Below the pieces are notes generated by a model that made no database searches, was not told the origin of the DNA, and saw only the letters and a list, made by a program, of their open reading frames with translations. From positions 11,705,711 to 11,769,710 of the forward strand of contig NC_040022.1 of NCBI RefSeq assembly GCF_000972845.2: DNA of 64,000 nt, read 5' to 3'. The first letter of the stretch is position 1, and each line of letters starts with the position of its first letter. A program made the translations under genes and the position numbers. Of the stretch, positions 1 to 11,212 are shown in pieces. Source of the stretch: Larimichthys crocea (Eukaryota > Chordata > Actinopteri > Sciaenidae).

Positions 1-1854
1 ACGCATGGTGAGGAAAGACAGAGAGTCTATGAATTTTAGATTAAAATCAGGGTCTTGGAAACAGATAATTTTACTGCCCTGCATGATGAGAGAAGGTTGC
101 ATTCCCATCTCTATCATGGTGTTGAGGATCAAATAGCTGTCAAAACCTTTAGCATTGTATGCTACAAACACACTGTTCAGGTACACGGGCCTCCTGAAAT
201 GCAAGAGAAAGTTCCTGACATAGTTCAAACCATAAGACATCCACCGCATGCCACTCTTTGTGGTTTGTGCACGTTCTGTTGAACAACAAATGTTTCAAAG
301 TCATAAAAAATCAATTTCTCTGCATGATCTCTAGTCAGAAGTAAAGGCTGAATAAAGCAGAGGTGATCACCGGTGTCAGAGTCTAATTTCTCTCCGCAGA
401 TGTTGCATTTAGGACGCTGGCATTTGTGATTATGAGATGTGATAATGTTTTTGCAAGTCTGACATCTTTTGATTGTGTCGCATATACTGCTATGTGTTTC
501 ACCCAAAGGTCTTTCTCTAGGCTCCTTGTGCCTGTCAAAACACAGAGACGTACGACACGTCCTGTTGCAGTCGCTGCATGCTACGGGTTTGAGCTCCTGC
601 TTAGTGCAATCAGGGTTGTTACACACAGAGCAGTGACCTTTGCATTGGTGGGCGTAGGACTTCATGTAGCTTTTGTAGCAGTAATGACAGACGTACGGAA
701 CCCCGAGAAAGGCTTTCAGATTTTTTATACCGTAATAATGGTTTTGGAACAAAAAGAGAAACAGAGGATTTGATCTATCGGAGAAAGCCGTCTTAAAATG
801 AGAGAGCGGCTGCTGATCTGGACTTCTGTAGAAAATAACAATTTTGCAGTTCAGAATTTTTTAAAATTTGCACACGTCAGTAAAGGTGACGGGGGTCTGA
901 TAGCTCAGACCGACGAGTCTTTGAAACTCTCTCCCTTGTTCTAAGATTATCAGTGATTAGAGGATCGTTTACATGGGCCAAGTTGATGGCAAAGCAGAGG
1001 TGATCATTCCTGTTGTCCACAATGTACAGATGTTGTGTTTTAATTCGTATTATTTCACAGTCTGAAGTTTTGTCCAGTTTGCGTTTAACCCCACCTCTAG
1101 GATCATGCACAACCTGAACCACTAATCCTAACCTAGCATCTGATGCTATCTCGGCGTTAGATTGAACCAAGCGCTCCAGCAAGCCCTCAAAAGCAGGTAA
1201 GATAGCATCACCATGTTCATCCTCAACAACCACAGAGACATGATTCTGAACATTCTCACCAATAAGCTCTAGCTGTATTACATCATTACGCCCAACCTGT
1301 GCTCTGACAGTGCCGGCCATTTCTCTAAGAATTAACATCACATCGTCATAAAACTGTGCAAGATCCGGTATGTTTCTGGCAGGGGGAACGGTGAACACTC
1401 GTCTCAACTCCAGATTGTTGAACCGGTCGCGGGACACGGTCGCCATGTTGGAGAAGGTGGAGGAGGTGGACGGCCTGGGGGGTGAATCAGCCTGACCTCT
1501 CACGTTTCCTCCACCATATTGAACATGGACTTCCTCTAAATTTGGGGTTTGAAATGAAGCCGATTGAAATGAAGGAGCGGGTGGGGTAGGAGGAGGAGAA
1601 GGAGGAGGGGAAGGGGGTGCCAGTTCTAAAGGATGGAAATAATTTTCAACATCGGAGGAAGATGGGTTTTGATTCAGAAGGAGCAGAGCGTCTTCTAATG
1701 GTTGGAAAGAGTTATTAGCAGTCGATGATGACGGTTTACCTACATTAGCAACGGCTACATCTACAGGAGGAGGTGGGGAGATTTGATTCAATTGCTCAAC
1801 CATAAACTCTAAATCAGACAGACCAAAAGACTCTAAAAAGTTTTCTTCATCCAT
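1..1854 (-). pseudogene. Polinton/Maverick-type (adintovirus-like) DNA polymerase B, N-terminal part, broken
   Basis: Three minus-strand blocks read as the front of a protein-primed family-B DNA polymerase. Block 1 (1854-877) opens with ATG, has a long Pro/Ser-rich leader and then a globular domain ending near 877. Block 2 (about 840-225) holds several CxxC/CxxH zinc-binding pairs and ends just past a YDFET motif, which is the exonuclease I motif of polB. Block 3 (224-1) holds a GFDSYL-type exonuclease II motif and leaves the window. The reading frame changes near 877-850 and again near 225, and a stop lies between blocks 1 and 2, so the copy is inactive unless these are sequencing errors. 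The polymerase palm is not in the window. The family call rests on motif order and cysteine pattern. A related adintovirus or virophage-like polymerase is the main alternative. Confidence 0.7.
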
Positions 1855-2054
1855 TTTTTAGTTTATTTTAAATGTCACACTACACTTTTAGGACTTTTTC
1901 CTAATGAGATCAACAATTTGACAAATCAGCTCAAACCTTTGCAGTCTCTCACGATTGTCCGCAGTGGGTGTGAGTCGACTCCTTCCCTCGCTGTGTCTCT
2001 GCTGTCAGGCTGCACTTCCAACTCCACGGTTTGAGTCCCACAGCTCCTTTGTTC

Positions 2055-3510
2055 CACAACTGGGGACCAAAAAAACATATTTTAATTCACAAGACAATTA
2101 AGAGACAAGTATAACTATATAACTAACTATAAGCTTTATCAAAAAGAACAGTCTTAAGTCTATTCTTAAAAGTGTTGACCGTGTCTGCCTCCCGAACCCA
2201 GAATGGTAGTTTGTTCCACAGAAGAGGAGCCTGATAGCTGAAAGCTCTGGCTCCCAATCTACTTTTGGAGACTATAGGAACCACAAGGAACCCAGCGTCC
2301 TCAGAGCGCAGTGTTCTAGAGGGGTAGTAAGGTATTATGAACTCTTTTAGATATGATGGTGCCTGACCATGAAGAGATTTGTAAGTAAGGAGAAGAATTT
2401 TAAATTCTATTCTAGATTTAATAGGTAGCCAATGCAAGGAAGCCAAAATGGGAGAGATGTGATCTCTGATCCTGGTTCCTGTCAGAACACGTGCAGCAGC
2501 ATTCTGAATTAACTGCAAAGTCCTAAGAGACTTATTGGAGCAGCCTGATACCAAAGAGTTATAATAGTCCAGCCTTGAAGTAACAAATGCATGGATTAGT
2601 TTTTCTGCATCCGCTTGAGAGACAATGCGTCTGATTTTAGCGATGTTACGTAAGTGGAAGAATGCAGTCCTCGAAATTTGTTTTATATGGACATTAAAGG
2701 ACGAATCCTGATCAAAAACAACTCCAAGATTCTTTACAGTGGAGCTGGAGGCCAGGGTGATCCCATCTAAAGTAACTAAGTCTCTAGAAAGAGAGTTTCT
2801 GAGGTGTTTGGGTCCAATTACAAGAACTTCAGTTTTGTCTGAATTTAACATCAAAAAATTGTAGGTCATCCAACTTTTTATATCCTTAAGGCATGCTTGG
2901 AGTTTAGTTAACTGATTGGTTGCATCAGGCTTGATCAATAAATATAATTGGGTGTCGTCAGCATAACAATGAAAATTGATAGAGTGCTTCCTAATAATGT
3001 TCCCTAAAGGAAGCATATATAAACTGAATAGAAGTGGTCCTAGTACAGAACCTTGTGGGACTCCATGACAAACTTTGGTCTGCATGGAGGATTCATCATT
3101 GACGTGAACAAACTGAGATCGATCTAAAAAGTACGATTTAAACCAGCTTAGGGCGGTTCCTTTGATGCCAATTCGATGTTCCAGTCTCTGTAAAAGAATT
3201 TGATGGTCAATGGTGTCAAATGCAGCACTAAGATCTAACAGGACAAGTACAGAGATGAGTCCTTTGTCTGATGCCATTAGGAGGTCATTTGTAACTTTGA
3301 CTAATGCGGTCTCTGTGCTATGATGCACTCTAAATCCTGACTGAAAATCCTCAAATAGACTATTGTTATGGAGAAAGTCACACAGCTGATTAGCTACAGC
3401 TTTCTCAAGTATCTTAGACAGAAAGGGAAGGTTTAATATCGGTCTGATGATGAACGTAGGGTTTTTTTGGTCTAGGTAGCTCTGACACAGGACTCCCGAG
3501 AGGAGAAACT
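2055..3510 (-). mobile_element. L2-type LINE fragment with reverse transcriptase (copy 1)
   Basis: A 5'-truncated non-LTR retrotransposon. The open frame (stop at 2123, open to about 3480 on the minus strand) encodes the finger and palm of a reverse transcriptase: [12 protein letters not shown] (motif A), [12 protein letters not shown] (motif B) and CYADDTQLY (motif C, intact YADD). It continues through the thumb and the C-terminal '[17 protein letters not shown]' region typical of fish L2/Maui elements. About 400 residues are free of stops, so this is a fairly young copy. The endonuclease and 5' ORF are missing. It lies beside the Polinton polymerase and may be inserted into that element. 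It serves as the uninterrupted reference for the split L2 copy at 12205-16078. Confidence 0.85.
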
Positions 3511-3535
3511 GAAGGCCCGGGTTCTGTATAAAACA

Positions 3536-4445
3536 TCATTGAAATCCAAACGTCACCCTTTCCATCGTCGGAAATATATATATTTTTAACTTTTTTGCTC
3601 CACTTGTAGTGCCGGCAGAATCTCCTGTGTAAGTAGGGTGGCTGTGTTGTCCTAACCGCAGACGGTTCGCATGAGGATGACTCGTTGATGGAGGAGTGCT
3701 CGGAGTGGTTGGAGTGTCTCCTGCATCACCATCTAATAGATAGCTAGATACAGGCGTTCTAACACCCTGCAGGAGGGTCGCCCCGCCTAGAAAATCTATA
3801 TATGTAAGTTTGGAGACGAGGAAAAGGTTAAACAATTTAAATCTCATCAGTTTACTGACAAAGTCAGAGAAAATAAAGAGCAAATAATATACCCACCGTG
3901 ATCTGATTGTGTGAGTTGGATGCCCTCAAACTCGTCAGAAGTCACTTCATGAAATGAAAAAGACATTCAGCGTAGAAAACAAAACAAAATCCTGGACACA
4001 ACAACCCAAAAGCACCAAAAATGTCTTATAACACAGAAAAACATGTTAACATTACTGGCTAGTTTCTATAATGTGTGTAAATTCTTAGCGGTAGTAAAAT
4101 ATCGGCTTGAAGAAAGCTATTTGCAGAACGCTATATTAATAGCAATAATATACTAGTGCAGCAATGAACTCGTATCTTTCATAAGTTACTCAAACTCGTC
4201 AGAAGTCACTTCAAGAAATGAAAAAGACATTTGTTGCAAAACTGAATAAAAATGTTTTAAATCACTTACCGGGAAATAGGATTTGTTGGTCAGAAGGAGA
4301 AGTAGGAGGCTGAACCTCGGATGAAATGTTATTTTCTAAAATAAAATGAATACTATAGTTCACCTTTTTTGGTAGAAAGACAAAAAATAAAGTTAAAGAA
4401 GTAGTTAAAGTTTTCCCATACCGCGTTCCATCTTGTCAACCTTCA
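3536..4445 (-). other. Cluster of exon-like blocks, minus strand, unknown product
   Basis: Reading the minus strand there are short coding-looking blocks bounded by good splice signals. A first block with ATG ends near 4421 at a GTATGG donor. A second (about 4337-4270) lies between TTTTAG and GTAAGT. A third (about 3941-3898) ends at GTGGGT. A longer one (about 3770-3536) follows CCTGCAG and is Ser/Thr/Pro-rich. A second version of the third block, without the downstream part, sits near 4195-4225, so one exon has been duplicated. I do not recognise the product. It lies upstream of the Polinton-type polymerase on the same strand and could be another gene of that element, or unrelated. The exon boundaries are inferred from splice consensus only. 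Confidence 0.35.
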
Positions 4446-4499
4446 TGCATTCACTGACTCTGGTGTCTGACTCAACCAGCCCTAAGTTACAGTTTTATA

Positions 4500-5330
4500 C
4501 CCAGAAAACGAATGCTGAAGACAATTTATTAGTTTACGGTGTTTCAACCATTTGAGGGGGTTAGCCTGCATCTCTACAACACCAGATGTCGGCTGAGGTT
4601 GTTTTCACAACTGAGTTTCCCGCCATTTCTAGAATATTCTTACAATTGGGGGTCTTATCTGCGTGTGTGTGTGTGTATGTGTGTGAGTGTAAGATATGCT
4701 TTTCCAGAAAACGAATGCCAGACGTTTATGACTTTAATTCAGCCATTTGAAGATTAGCCTTCCACCCCGCTAACCAGGGAGATATCCGCTGGTTTGTTTA
4801 CACATCTGTGTTCCGGTCATTTCCAGGATATTGTTACACTTACACAGTCTCATCAGCGTGTGTTTGTCGGCTGAGGTTGTTTCCACAACTGAGTTTCCTG
4901 CCATCCAGAATGTTCCTTTTAACTTTAACTCTAAAACTCCATGACTTCATGAGGGGAGAAGACCAGAAATACCTCCTTTCTCTCATTGGTTGTTTTTCAG
5001 ATTTTATTATTATTATTTTTTCTACAACATTTGGGGTCTTATCTGTGTGCGCATATGCACACATGCCCATTTCCAGAACTTTAACTCTAAAACTCCATGA
5101 CTTTAATGCAATGCCATGCAATATGTCTGTCTGTGTGCGTGTGTGTGTGCACGCGCACACCCACATTCAGCACAGCCAATAGCGATACAGGGGGCGGGCC
5201 GGGGGCGGTCAGGGGGTGTGTGCATGTGCACCACCCCCTTCAGCACAGCCAATAGCAATGCCTGAGTGAGCAGGGACCCCCCTTTTTGGGTCAAAGGTCA
5301 AAGTCATAAAACTGTCAAAGTGGGGTCAAC
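4500..5330. repeat. Degenerate direct repeats with CCAAT boxes and GC-rich patch
   Basis: Three sentences of sequence recur here. 'CCAGAAAACGAATGC' occurs at about 4501 and 4702. 'TGTCGGCTGAGGTTGTTT' occurs at about 4588 and 4866, each time followed by a CACAACTGAGTTTCC stretch. 'CTTTAACTCTAAAACTCCATGACTT' occurs at about 4921 and 5082. Short TG/CA tracts separate them. At 5168-5250 two CAGCACAGCCAATAGC boxes flank a GGGGCGGG-type segment, which looks like a promoter module. No convincing protein is encoded; the short frames here read through TG tracts. It could be a terminal or promoter region of the neighbouring Polinton-like element, or a local duplication. Confidence 0.45.
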
Positions 5331-5370
5331 TAGAGTTTGATGAAAGGTGTGAAGTATATCTCTCTTTCTC

Positions 5371-5990
5371 GTCCTGATTGAGATTGAGGGAATTCTCAAT
5401 TGCAAAACCCTCGGCTACATACCATCCGACGTAGCAGACTTGGACCCGGTCACCCCCAATCTGTTGCTGATGGGGCGGCCACACCCCTCCCTACCTCAGG
5501 CAGTATATCACGATTCAGAGCTGCTTAGTCGGTGTCAATGGAGGGCCTGTCAAGTGGTTTCCGATCGCTTATGGGTGCGGTTCCTGCGCCACTACCTGCC
5601 CACACTGCAAACACGGTTTAAGTGGCAGTCGGACACATCCCCTCTTCAGCTGGATACGATCGTGATGATCGTCGATCCTCAACTGCCCAGAGCATCATGG
5701 GCAGGGCCGGTCTTAGCTATGGGCAATGTGGGCGGCCGCCCAGGGCGCAGTCTCCGTGGGGGGCGCACGAGCGCCCGAAAAAGCGAAAAACCTCGCGAGG
5801 TTTCGCCCAGGGCGCAAATGTGGCCAGGACCGGCGCTGATCATGGGAAAATCAAGAAGGTGTTCCCTGGGGCCGAGGTCGAGGTTCGGGACCGCACCTAT
5901 GTCCGACCTGTCTTATCAGAATCCCTGCTGTACCAGAAGAGAATCGAAAGTGATAGACTGAGCACTGCAAATTTGCTGGAGCAAAATGGT
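5371..5990 (+). pseudogene. BEL/Pao retrotransposon pol, integrase C-terminal end
   Basis: The plus-strand frame carries the C-terminal tail of a BEL/Pao polyprotein: DPVTPNLLLMGRP, then a W-rich block, then 'MIVDPQLPRASW', and after an interruption 'VEVRDRTYVRPV'. This LLMGRP ... VDPQLPR ... VKDRTYxRPV succession is characteristic of the DUF5641-type domain after the integrase in fish Pao elements. The gene is 5'-truncated (nothing recognisable before about 5371). It is broken by a 137-bp MITE at 5702-5838, which shifts the frame. Removing element plus duplication would still leave a small frame error. The stop at about 6027 sits just before or inside the 3' LTR. Confidence 0.8.
5702..5838. 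mobile_element. 137-bp hAT-type MITE with 8-bp target duplication
   Basis: The ends are inverted: CAGGGCCGGTCTTAGC at the left and the complement CAGCGCCGGTCCTGGC at the right, 12 of 16 identical. The flanks carry a perfect 8-bp direct repeat ATCATGGG (5694-5701 and 5839-5846), the hAT hallmark. The interior is GC-rich and non-coding. It sits inside the BEL/Pao pol fragment, so it is younger than that element. Confidence 0.9.
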
Positions 5991-7168
5991 GGCTGTTCTG
6001 AAGGTTGCATCACGAAGCAGGTGAATTAGCCAGATCCAGCCACTAGGGGCACTATCATGCTCAGTCGGGCAGAGTGCCGCTGCTTGTGAGAGAGAGAAGG
6101 AGAGACTGAGAACGGGGAGACGTGTGTAGCCGGCAGCAGAAGTTGTGTTTGCTACTTTGTATCAGTTGATCTGCCGTTGTGGTTCAGTGTGCATCCAGAG
6201 AAACATAAGTTACATTGTTTATTTGCTGGATGCATTTTCATTGTTGTATATTTTATCTGTTTATATGTCTGCTGGTTGAGATTATTTGTTGCGACAGTGA
6301 ATATTTTTAGCAGTGTTAGAAAAACCTCTGATGGTTTAAATCAGGGGTGTCCAAACTTTTTGCAAAGGGGGCCAGATTTGATGTGGTAAAATGTTGGGGG
6401 GCCGACCTTGGCTGACGTTCTTTACATAGAACAACAATATATTTAAACAAATTTTAGCAAGCCATTCTGTGTTTCACATTTGCCTTTTTATTTTAATTTC
6501 AACAATCTTAAGCATGTGTTTTGGTTCATTTGAAACATGCATATCACATGCAATTGAATATTCACTTATAATATAATATATTCACAGAAGTAATTGTAGT
6601 ATTGAGTGCAAATTACATTTGTGAAATATATCACCATGGCTGTTCAATGTTCACAGAACTTTTGAATAAAATAACAGAGAAACGAGCAGCAATAGACATA
6701 TCCACAAGTGCAGGGCTCATTTGAAATATGACATATCAGTAAATATAAATGTTGATTGAACTTTTAAAAGTTTATTCTGGAGTGAAAACTGACAACTTGT
6801 CTGAATTTATGACTGATTTTGATCTTAACAAAAATTAATTCAGAGACTTATTGTAAATGACAAATGACTTGCCTGCATTAATGTGACGGGTGATACTGAG
6901 ATCTGGACTGCAGCACAAAGGCCAGGGGCCTCATGTACGAATACTTGCGTGGATTTCCTACTAAAACTTGTCGTACGCACAAAAATATTCAGATGTATCA
7001 AAGTGTGCGTTCGCATGGATCCAAGCACGTTTCTTTTGAACATCCCAATCAACGTGGAATTGAGCGCACATGCAACTCCTCCCTGTCCACGCCCCTATTT
7101 ACATATGCAAATCTATTTAAATAGGCCCCGGACCTGAGATTCACCTCTGTGTCCGATCAGATAACGCA

Positions 7169-7354
7169 ATGAACAAAGGAAAAAAAAGGAATTTTACAGA
7201 GTCTGAGCTAGATATTCTAGTGAATGAAGTGGAGATTCTGTTTGGTTCCCTGTCAACAGGGATAAATATGACCAAAAAAAGACGTGAGTGGGAGCGTGTG
7301 TGTGAGGCTGTAAATGCCGTGGGATCCGAGCAGAATACTGAACAAGAATACTGA
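7169..7354 (+). pseudogene. Harbinger Myb/SANT-like protein, N-terminal fragment
   Basis: Begins MNKGKKRNFTESELDILV and continues with a helix-rich stretch containing a W (REWERVCEAVNAVG). This is the start of the trihelix/Myb-like DNA-binding protein that accompanies the transposase in PIF/Harbinger elements and helps carry it to the nucleus and DNA. Only about 60 residues remain before a stop; the rest has been deleted. The strand is opposite to the transposase. Confidence 0.7.
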
Positions 7355-7509
7355 ACACAGGGAGACAATCAGGGGCTTGTTAGAAAGCTCTGCAGCTCTA
7401 ATTTCACCAGCAGAAAATAAAGAAAACCAAAAACATGATATTTGAATGCCACATGCCCAAATGTGCACTGGTACACTGGCACGGCTTCTGGGTAAGTAAA
7501 GAGTTTACT

Positions 7510-7560
7510 CGTTTAATTGTTTCGTATGTAATCCAGCGTTACATACGGGACAATTAAACG
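7510..7560. repeat. 22-bp hairpin-forming inverted repeat in the Harbinger element
   Basis: Arms 7510-7531 and 7539-7560 are complementary at 20 of 22 positions around a 7-base loop. It lies between the converging ends of the two Harbinger gene fragments, and the transposase frame stops at its edge. It may be a deletion scar formed by template switching or a shared 3' end structure. Confidence 0.85.
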
Positions 7561-8002
7561 AATAGAAGCCACCCATCGCGCACCGTGCCAGCCTCCAGCC
7601 TGTTCTCAGCAATGCTGTTAGTCATAATGAATGAGTCGTGTGTTGGACCAGGCCACCTTGCCACGATGTTGGTTAGCTGCATTCGTGCATCACATATGAT
7701 TTGAACATTGATGGAATGAAAATGTTTCCTACTTAGATAAACAGCTCCCGCTGGAATGCCCCTTGTTGCCAGGAACCCCAGCGTAGTCAGCACAACCCCG
7801 AGCTACTCGCCGGCCCCTGTTGCGCTCTCGGGCCGGCCGCAGCTCTGCGCACAACTCCAGTAACACTGGCCTTGGTAACCGAAATCGGCTTATGACCCAA
7901 TTATCATGGTTTGCAAGTAAATCCTTGCGTTCCTTAAATCGCTCACGTTTGCAAGGTCCTCTAACAACGCTAACGCTGCCATTGTTAATATCATTTTCTT
8001 AA
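7554..8002 (-). pseudogene. Harbinger DDE transposase fragments (HARBI1-like)
   Basis: Reading from 8000 downwards, the first block gives the N-terminal part (SRFRLPRPVLLELCAELRP). After a frame change, LTTLGFLAT is followed directly by SRKHFHSINVQIICDA and then VARWPGPTHDSF and RDGWLL. In HARBI1-like transposases about 70 residues, including the first catalytic Asp region, lie between LTTLGFLAT and RKHFHS, so there is an internal deletion. The C-terminal third with the last catalytic residue is also gone. It cannot encode an active enzyme. Confidence 0.8.
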
Positions 8003-11000
8003 TCACATTACGCATGCTTTTATATCCACCCATATAACTGCAAACACGTGGGTGTGTTAATTGTTCATAAGTGTGTCTCTGATGTGCACATCACTCTGAT
8101 GACTACTTGTTTTCACATTATTAACAGTTTCCCAGCGTCACCTCTAAGTGTCGCCAAAGGAACAATAGCTGTAGAAACGTGCGTACGACAGCTATGAAAT
8201 TGGCGTGGGGCACGCACATTTCTACGATTGTTTCACGTTTGATTCATTTGAACGTGAGCGTGGAAAAGGACGTACGCCACTTTTTTGTGCGTACGCAAGC
8301 TTTGTACATGAGGGCCCAGGTCTGGCTCAAAGGCAGTGGTATTGATGCGCAAGGTGTCTCGCAGGTGAGAGTCCGTTAACCGTGTCCTCACACGGCTCTT
8401 ATTTAAGTTCATAACCGAGAATGTCTTCTCACACAAATACGTCGACCCAAACAAGCTTAGCATTTTCTTTGCAAACGCTCAAATCTCTCGAAACCTGTCC
8501 TTATCCAGCTGTCGGTAAAAGTTGGCGAGAGAAAGCTGCTGGTGCCGACTGCGGCTCTCGGCGTCACACTGCAGCTCAATGAGCTCCAGCTGCAAATGGT
8601 CTGGAACGTCATCTGTGTCCACGGAAAAAGGTGAGGAAAAAATAGCGATCTCCTTCTCGATAGCTGCAAAATCCTGAAAGGGTTGTCTGAACTCTTCAGC
8701 CAGAGATGAAATATCTGATGCGTACCTCTGATGCGACATTGCTCTGTGGGAATCTGGTCATGATTTCTTGCAGTGCTGAAAAGTGTGCAGTATTGGGTTG
8801 GGACTGCGACAGGTGTCTTTCAAACAGTTTCAGCTTGGTTCCAAAGGCTTTGATGTGTGAATATAGTTGGCTTATGACTGCGTCTGGTCCCTGGAGACTG
8901 GTGTTGAGGGCATTGAGGTGCTTTGTAATATCAACTAGAAAACCCAAATCGGCCAGCCACACAGGGTCACTTAGTTCTTGCATAGGTTGTCCCTTTTCAG
9001 CCAAAAACTCACCGATTTGCTGCCTAACCGAGTAAAAGCGCAACAGTGCAGAACCTCGACTGAGCCATCGTGTGATAGTCAGTGTGATAGACAACATCTC
9101 CATATTCCGCATGAATCTCGCTTAGAAACTGTTGAAACTGATGGTGGCATAGCGCTCTGGAGCGGATAAAGTTAATCGTTTTTATCACTGGTTTCATAAC
9201 ATGTTTGTATTGGAGATGTTTGGCACATAAAACTTGCTGATGAATGATGCAATGGAGTTTTACAGCGTTACCCCCTTTTTCACTTACTTTGTTACTTATT
9301 AGTGTTGCTAATCCACTTCGTTCGCCAGTCATGGATGGTGCGCCATCCGTAATAATCCCAGAAATTTTATTCCACGGGAGTTGCATGTCATCCACGGCAG
9401 CGCAAACAGAAGAGAATAAGTCTGTTCCTCTTGTTTGACTTTTCAGGCTCCTGAGGTCAAGTAGTTCTTCAGTAACGTTCATTTCATTGTCCACTCCCCT
9501 CAAAAAAATAAGTAATTGAGCAGTGTCCGAGGCGTCTGTGCTCTCGTCGCAAGCCAGCGAAAAAAAGTCAAACTCCCTTCCTTTGTCTCTCAATTGTCTT
9601 TTGATGTCTGATGACACTTCTTCAATTCTGCGTGCCACAGTGTTACGTGCCAGACAGACTTTGGCAAACTCTTGCTGCTTCTCAGGACAGATTTTCTTCA
9701 CAATAGTCATCACGCAGTCTTTGATGAATTCACCCTCAGTGAAAGGTTTGGAATGCTTTGCGATCAGCGCTGCTACCTCGTAACTAGCCTTTGTGGCGTT
9801 CTCATTTGACTCTCGGGCTCTTGCAAAATACTGCTGCTGTGAGATTAAACTAGCTTCAAGCTGCTTCAATTTCTCGCTGCGTTCCTTCCCTGTAATCTTG
9901 TCGTACATGGCAGCGTGTAGCTTTTGGTAATGTCGCTTGACATTATACTCTTTAAAAACAGCCACTGTCTCTTTGCAAATGAGGCAGACACAGTTGTTGC
10001 GTACTTCAGTAAAGAAATAGTCCAATTTCCATCCATCCTTGAAGCGTCGACCCTCGCAGTCAACTTTCCTTTTTTTGTTGATTGTCGCCATTTTTGAACA
10101 TTGGCGGCAAAGGGTCACTTTGCTGCCCTACAGTGGGTAAATGAGGAACAGCATTTAGTGTGCAAGCTGCTTAATATGCTGGTAACAGTACTGCTGCCCA
10201 AGCTGCGCGCGTGCGCAAGTGCGCACAACCTGCGGGCCAGACGTTACTGATTTTATGACAGAGGCCGAGGGCCGGATGAAATCTGACCACGGGCCGCATT
10301 TGGCCCCCGGGCCGGACTTTGGACATGTCTGGTTTAAATGGTCATTTATGTTATATATATGCCACTGACCGTTTCCTTTGTTGTCAGTTAAATATGGGTT
10401 ATAATATATTATGTTTATTCCTTCTCTGTATGATGTTCATATATTTTTATGCTAAGGGTAATTGTTTATTATTCTGATTGTGTGCATGTTAAAGCATATG
10501 GTGAGCTGTTTTGTGATGGCTGTTATTGTTTTTGGTTCATTCCGGAACCACACACATACCTAACCACACACACCTTCCACACATCTGTGTTCACGCTGGA
10601 TTAAAGCGCCATAAAAGGATTGACTGTCTCCTTTGTTTTGGGAGAACTTTAGGTGCGTTCTAAGAGACATACACTTCGCGATTACAATTCAGAGAAACCA
10701 GTCTGATAGCTTGAGTCTCTGTCACATTATAGCTTAGCTTTAGTATTTAGTTTGATAGTTTAGAGATTGCTGTTTTGTTTCCCTCTGTTTGGAGTGATTT
10801 TGTGTTTATTCAGATTTAATCCTTCTTTCCTCCAGTTATTTGTTGTTTCTTAGTTTTCTGTACTTTCCTAACCAGGTTGTGTTTCCTCCCTTTTGGAGCA
10901 CCTATTGTTTGTTAGAGTTTTATTTGTTATTCCCCCTTGTTAGGATAGATAGATTACCTCAATTCTTTGATTAGGACAGATTAGTTTGTTTAGTCAGTGC

Positions 11001-11212
11001 AGTTAGACTCAGTGTTTTTCCTTTTGGAGCGACTTTTCTTTTGTAAGATTTCACAACTGTGCATCTTCCAATAGGGAAGAGGAGTTTTTGTAGCACTTTT
11101 GTTTTTCACTCTGTTTAGAGGGTTACACTTGCTGCCATTCCTGAATAAAGTTTAATGTAATTACATCTGCTCTGTGTCTGAGTCCTGCTTTGAGCCCGTC
11201 GTGACATCTCAC

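Larger units (their letters stand above)
6926..8316. mobile_element. PIF/Harbinger transposon, internally deleted, nested in the hAT
   Basis: Ends are inverted, GGGCCTCATGTAC at the left and GGCCCTCATGTAC (complement) at the right, with a 3-bp CAG duplication (6923-6925 and 8317-8319) as expected for Harbinger. The other hAT copy (around 27090) has the uninterrupted sequence with a single CAG and so acts as the empty site. The element contains the remains of both Harbinger genes, a Myb-like protein on the plus strand and a DDE transposase on the minus strand, placed convergently. At 1391 bp it is far shorter than a complete element. Confidence 0.92.
6878..10091 (-). pseudogene. hAT transposase of copy 1 (GTF2IRD2/Charlie8-like), frameshifted and interrupted
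   Basis: The frame starts at ATG 10091 (MATINKKRK) with a BED-like zinc finger: CLIC then HYQKLH. The hAT catalytic blocks follow: LACDEST (first Asp) and IITDGAPSM (second Asp). Downstream come LYSHIKAF and the C-terminal dimerisation block containing LCEKTFSVMN. The frame slips near 9080, near 8700 and near 8470. The last 20 or so codons lie beyond the Harbinger insertion and end in ...QYHPSH at stop 6880-6878. Full length would be about 650 residues, normal for this family. In mammals a relative became part of GTF2IRD2. Here it is a dead transposase unless the shifts are read errors. Confidence 0.9.
6342..10331 (-). mobile_element. hAT (Charlie/GTF2IRD2-like) transposon, copy 1
   Basis: Terminal inverted repeats begin CAGGGGTGTCCAAAC at the left and CAGACATGTCCAAAG at the right (complement). 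An exact 8-bp direct repeat GTTTAAAT flanks it (6334-6341 and 10332-10339). The transposase runs on the minus strand. Subtracting the nested Harbinger element leaves about 2.6 kb, matching the second copy at 25071-27651. It is inserted in the LTR of the BEL/Pao element. Confidence 0.95.
5992..11212 (+). repeat. BEL/Pao 3' LTR, interrupted by a 4-kb hAT transposon
   Basis: After the pol stop comes non-coding sequence that continues on the far side of the hAT insertion (right part 10340 to about 11212). It has an AATAAA signal near 11143, followed by a TGTCTGAG-type stretch and a terminal ...GTGACA. The start is set at TGTTCTG near 5992 because LTRs begin with TG. This edge is approximate. No 5' LTR copy exists in the window to confirm it. 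Without the insertion the LTR would be about 1.2 kb. Confidence 0.5.
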
